64,000 nucleotides of DNA, taken from NCBI RefSeq assembly GCF_003340475.1, contig NZ_QBKA01000002.1:2427501-2491500 (forward strand), read 5' to 3'. The position numbers and the translations under genes are program-made. This document shows, in pieces, positions 63,216 to 64,000 of the stretch. Within the stretch, counting starts at the first letter, position 1, and each line of letters opens with the position of its first letter. Source of the stretch: Alteripontixanthobacter maritimus (GTDB lineage Bacteria > Pseudomonadota > Alphaproteobacteria > Sphingomonadales > Sphingomonadaceae). The notes under the pieces were generated by a model. It had not been told where the DNA came from and ran no database searches. It worked only from the letters and a program-made list of their open reading frames with translations.

Positions 63216-63841
63216 GCCTCACCCGCCATATCGTCACCAGCGCTATCATCGCTGCGTGCCCGCAGGCTCATCCAGCATTGTGCAATCCCCATGCCGCCCG
63301 CCCATATCGGAAAGGCGAGCCAGCCAGGTGCGTGCGGAGCGACGTCGAACGTTTTCAGAAAGCCCCAGAATGACGCCAGCCCCAGCAATACCGCAAGCCC
63401 GGCAAGCGAAGCGTTGACCGCGCGGTACCGTAGGTATTCGTCTGTTTCCTCCAGTAGATAGCGCGCCATCGCCCAGATCATGCCGCAAATGGGGATCACG
63501 GGTAGCATGGCGATGGCGAACAATGCACTCGCGCTCAGTTCGAACTTGTTGTGCAAGGTAACGGCTATGCCAAGCCCGAGCATGTAGCCCAATGCGGCGA
63601 GCAGGAAGCGCTGATTGTAGCGACGGACCGCCGCGCTGGACGTGCCGGTTTTGCGGTGCAGCGCCGACGCGGACCGATATAGCGGCCACAGAAGGGCGAT
63701 CGGCAGGAAATACAGCAGAGTTGCGGCCGGGCCTTCGACAGCGTTTGTCAGTTGTAGCGCGACGATAACCCCGTACGCCGCGAACATCATCCCGGCCCAG
63801 AAACCGGGAGATCTTTCCAAAGTGCTTTTCCGTTTTTCCAT
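63212..63841 (-). CDS. Membrane protein paired with XRE regulator, unknown function
   Basis: The 209-residue protein has about five to six hydrophobic helices (GFWAGMMFAAYGVIVALQL, LLYFLPIALLWPL, FLLAALGYMLGLGIAVTL, ALFAIAMLPVIPICGMIWAMA, AGLAVLLGLASFWGFL) and a charged C-terminal tail (ARSDDSAGDDMAGEA). A GGAG site precedes the ATG at 63841. No family was recognised, though the pairing with a small XRE protein recalls the DUF2975/YozG arrangement. It heads the two-gene operon. Confidence 0.78.
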   Translation of the reverse strand: MEKRKSTLERSPGFWAGMMFAAYGVIVALQLTNAVEGPAATLLYFLPIALLWPLYRSASALHRKTGTSSAAVRRYNQRFLLAALGYMLGLGIAVTLHNKFELSASALFAIAMLPVIPICGMIWAMARYLLEETDEYLRYRAVNASLAGLAVLLGLASFWGFLKTFDVAPHAPGWLAFPIWAGGMGIAQCWMSLRARSDDSAGDDMAGEA

Positions 63842-63893
63842 GTGACAAGCTCCATTGAATTTATGTCAAGGAAACTAGACAAAGAAAAGTTGC

Positions 63894-63913
63894 TTGTCAA
63901 GTGAGATTGACAA
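63894..63913 (-). promoter_or_regulatory. Operator-like inverted repeat over the promoter of the membrane-protein/XRE operon
   Basis: TTGTCAA-GTGAGA-TTGACAA. On the minus strand the proximal arm gives a consensus TTGACA -35 at 63895-63900, with a TAGTTT -10 17 bases on at 63872-63877. A related TGTC-N10-GACA pair lies at 63864-63881, and a further TGACAA half-site at 63843-63848 near the start codon. Confidence 0.6.
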
Positions 63914-63979
63914 AATGTTTGCGAGCCTTGACGCGAAACGGCGATTGTTCTGCTGCGAACGATGTTTATTGTCCGCCAA

Positions 63980-64000
63980 ATGAACCAACATCCCCAGCCC
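63980..64000 (+). CDS. Possible start of a plus-strand gene running off the window
   Basis: ATG AAC CAA CAT CCC CAG CCC is open to the window edge and lies divergent from the membrane-protein/XRE operon. There is no clear ribosome site. Seven codons cannot establish a gene. Confidence 0.2.

Noticed and set aside
63947-63960. GTTC-N6-GAAC in the terminal region
   Set aside because: Inverted with six-base spacing, which does not match the alphaproteobacterial LexA direct repeat; probably chance.

Overview
The window is a high-GC (roughly 65%) chromosomal segment of an alphaproteobacterium, most likely from the Sphingomonadales and probably near Erythrobacteraceae. This placement is inferred from protein types and gene neighbourhoods, not from a search. 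Pointers are a DUF2093 protein, MmcB under an alphaproteobacterial GTTC-N7-GTTC LexA box, a 180 kDa-class NAD-glutamate dehydrogenase, a CYP153-like P450 and two DUF2141 proteins. Genes are dense, often overlapping by ATGA or TGATG, and there is no sign of phage, insertion sequence, plasmid or CRISPR. Two tRNA genes are present: Arg-CCG with encoded CCA at 20.1 kb and Leu-TAA with encoded CCA at 41.1 kb.

Region by region. 0-7 kb: divergent purD (partial) and xseA, DUF2093, an M23 envelope peptidase, a phytase-like esterase protein, rpmB, a small acidic lipoprotein, tadA, then nadC overlapping a secreted RNase T2. 7-7.4 kb: a gene-free, hairpin-rich spacer with a duplicated 32-bp repeat. 7.4-20 kb: a LytS/LytT-type two-component system, an HD-fold protein, and an envelope-maintenance run on the minus strand (M48, DsbA-like, M48-TPR, esterase, APP1-like phosphatase, PAS-like protein, DUF2141, sterol-desaturase-family hydroxylase, SOS-controlled mmcB). 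20-24.5 kb: lipid genes (acyl-CoA ligase, lipid kinase, nucleotidyltransferase-like protein). 24.8-35 kb: rpe, a heparinase II/III-like protein, purH, exported MsrA, a Fur/Zur regulator, an SDR/ArsR pair with twin operators, dxs.

35-40.5 kb: a probable peptide-use operon (POT transporter, intact exported amidohydrolase, degenerate amidohydrolase, exported FKBP prolyl isomerase) next to a divergent GntR/YtrA-type regulator, followed by ihfB. 41-46 kb: a PilZ protein and a putative glycan module (UDP-galactopyranose-mutase-like flavoprotein, GtrA, polytopic GT-C-like protein). 46-53 kb: exported MsrB, a CYP153-like P450, an ABC-2 exporter, queG and a putidaredoxin-reductase-type flavoprotein. 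53-64 kb: NAD-glutamate dehydrogenase, a luciferase-like oxidoreductase, TPR protein, alpha/beta hydrolase, a third M48 peptidase with a YjgN/DUF898 membrane protein, and a small membrane-protein/XRE operon with an operator-like repeat over its promoter.

Most of the window is housekeeping and envelope physiology. The strongest candidates for something less described are the POT-amidohydrolase-pseudoamidohydrolase-FKBP operon, the lipid kinase plus nucleotidyltransferase-like pair, the SDR/ArsR switch with two identical-format operators 32 bp apart, and the terminal membrane-protein/XRE unit. All functional claims are read from sequence motifs by eye; no database search or folding was run.
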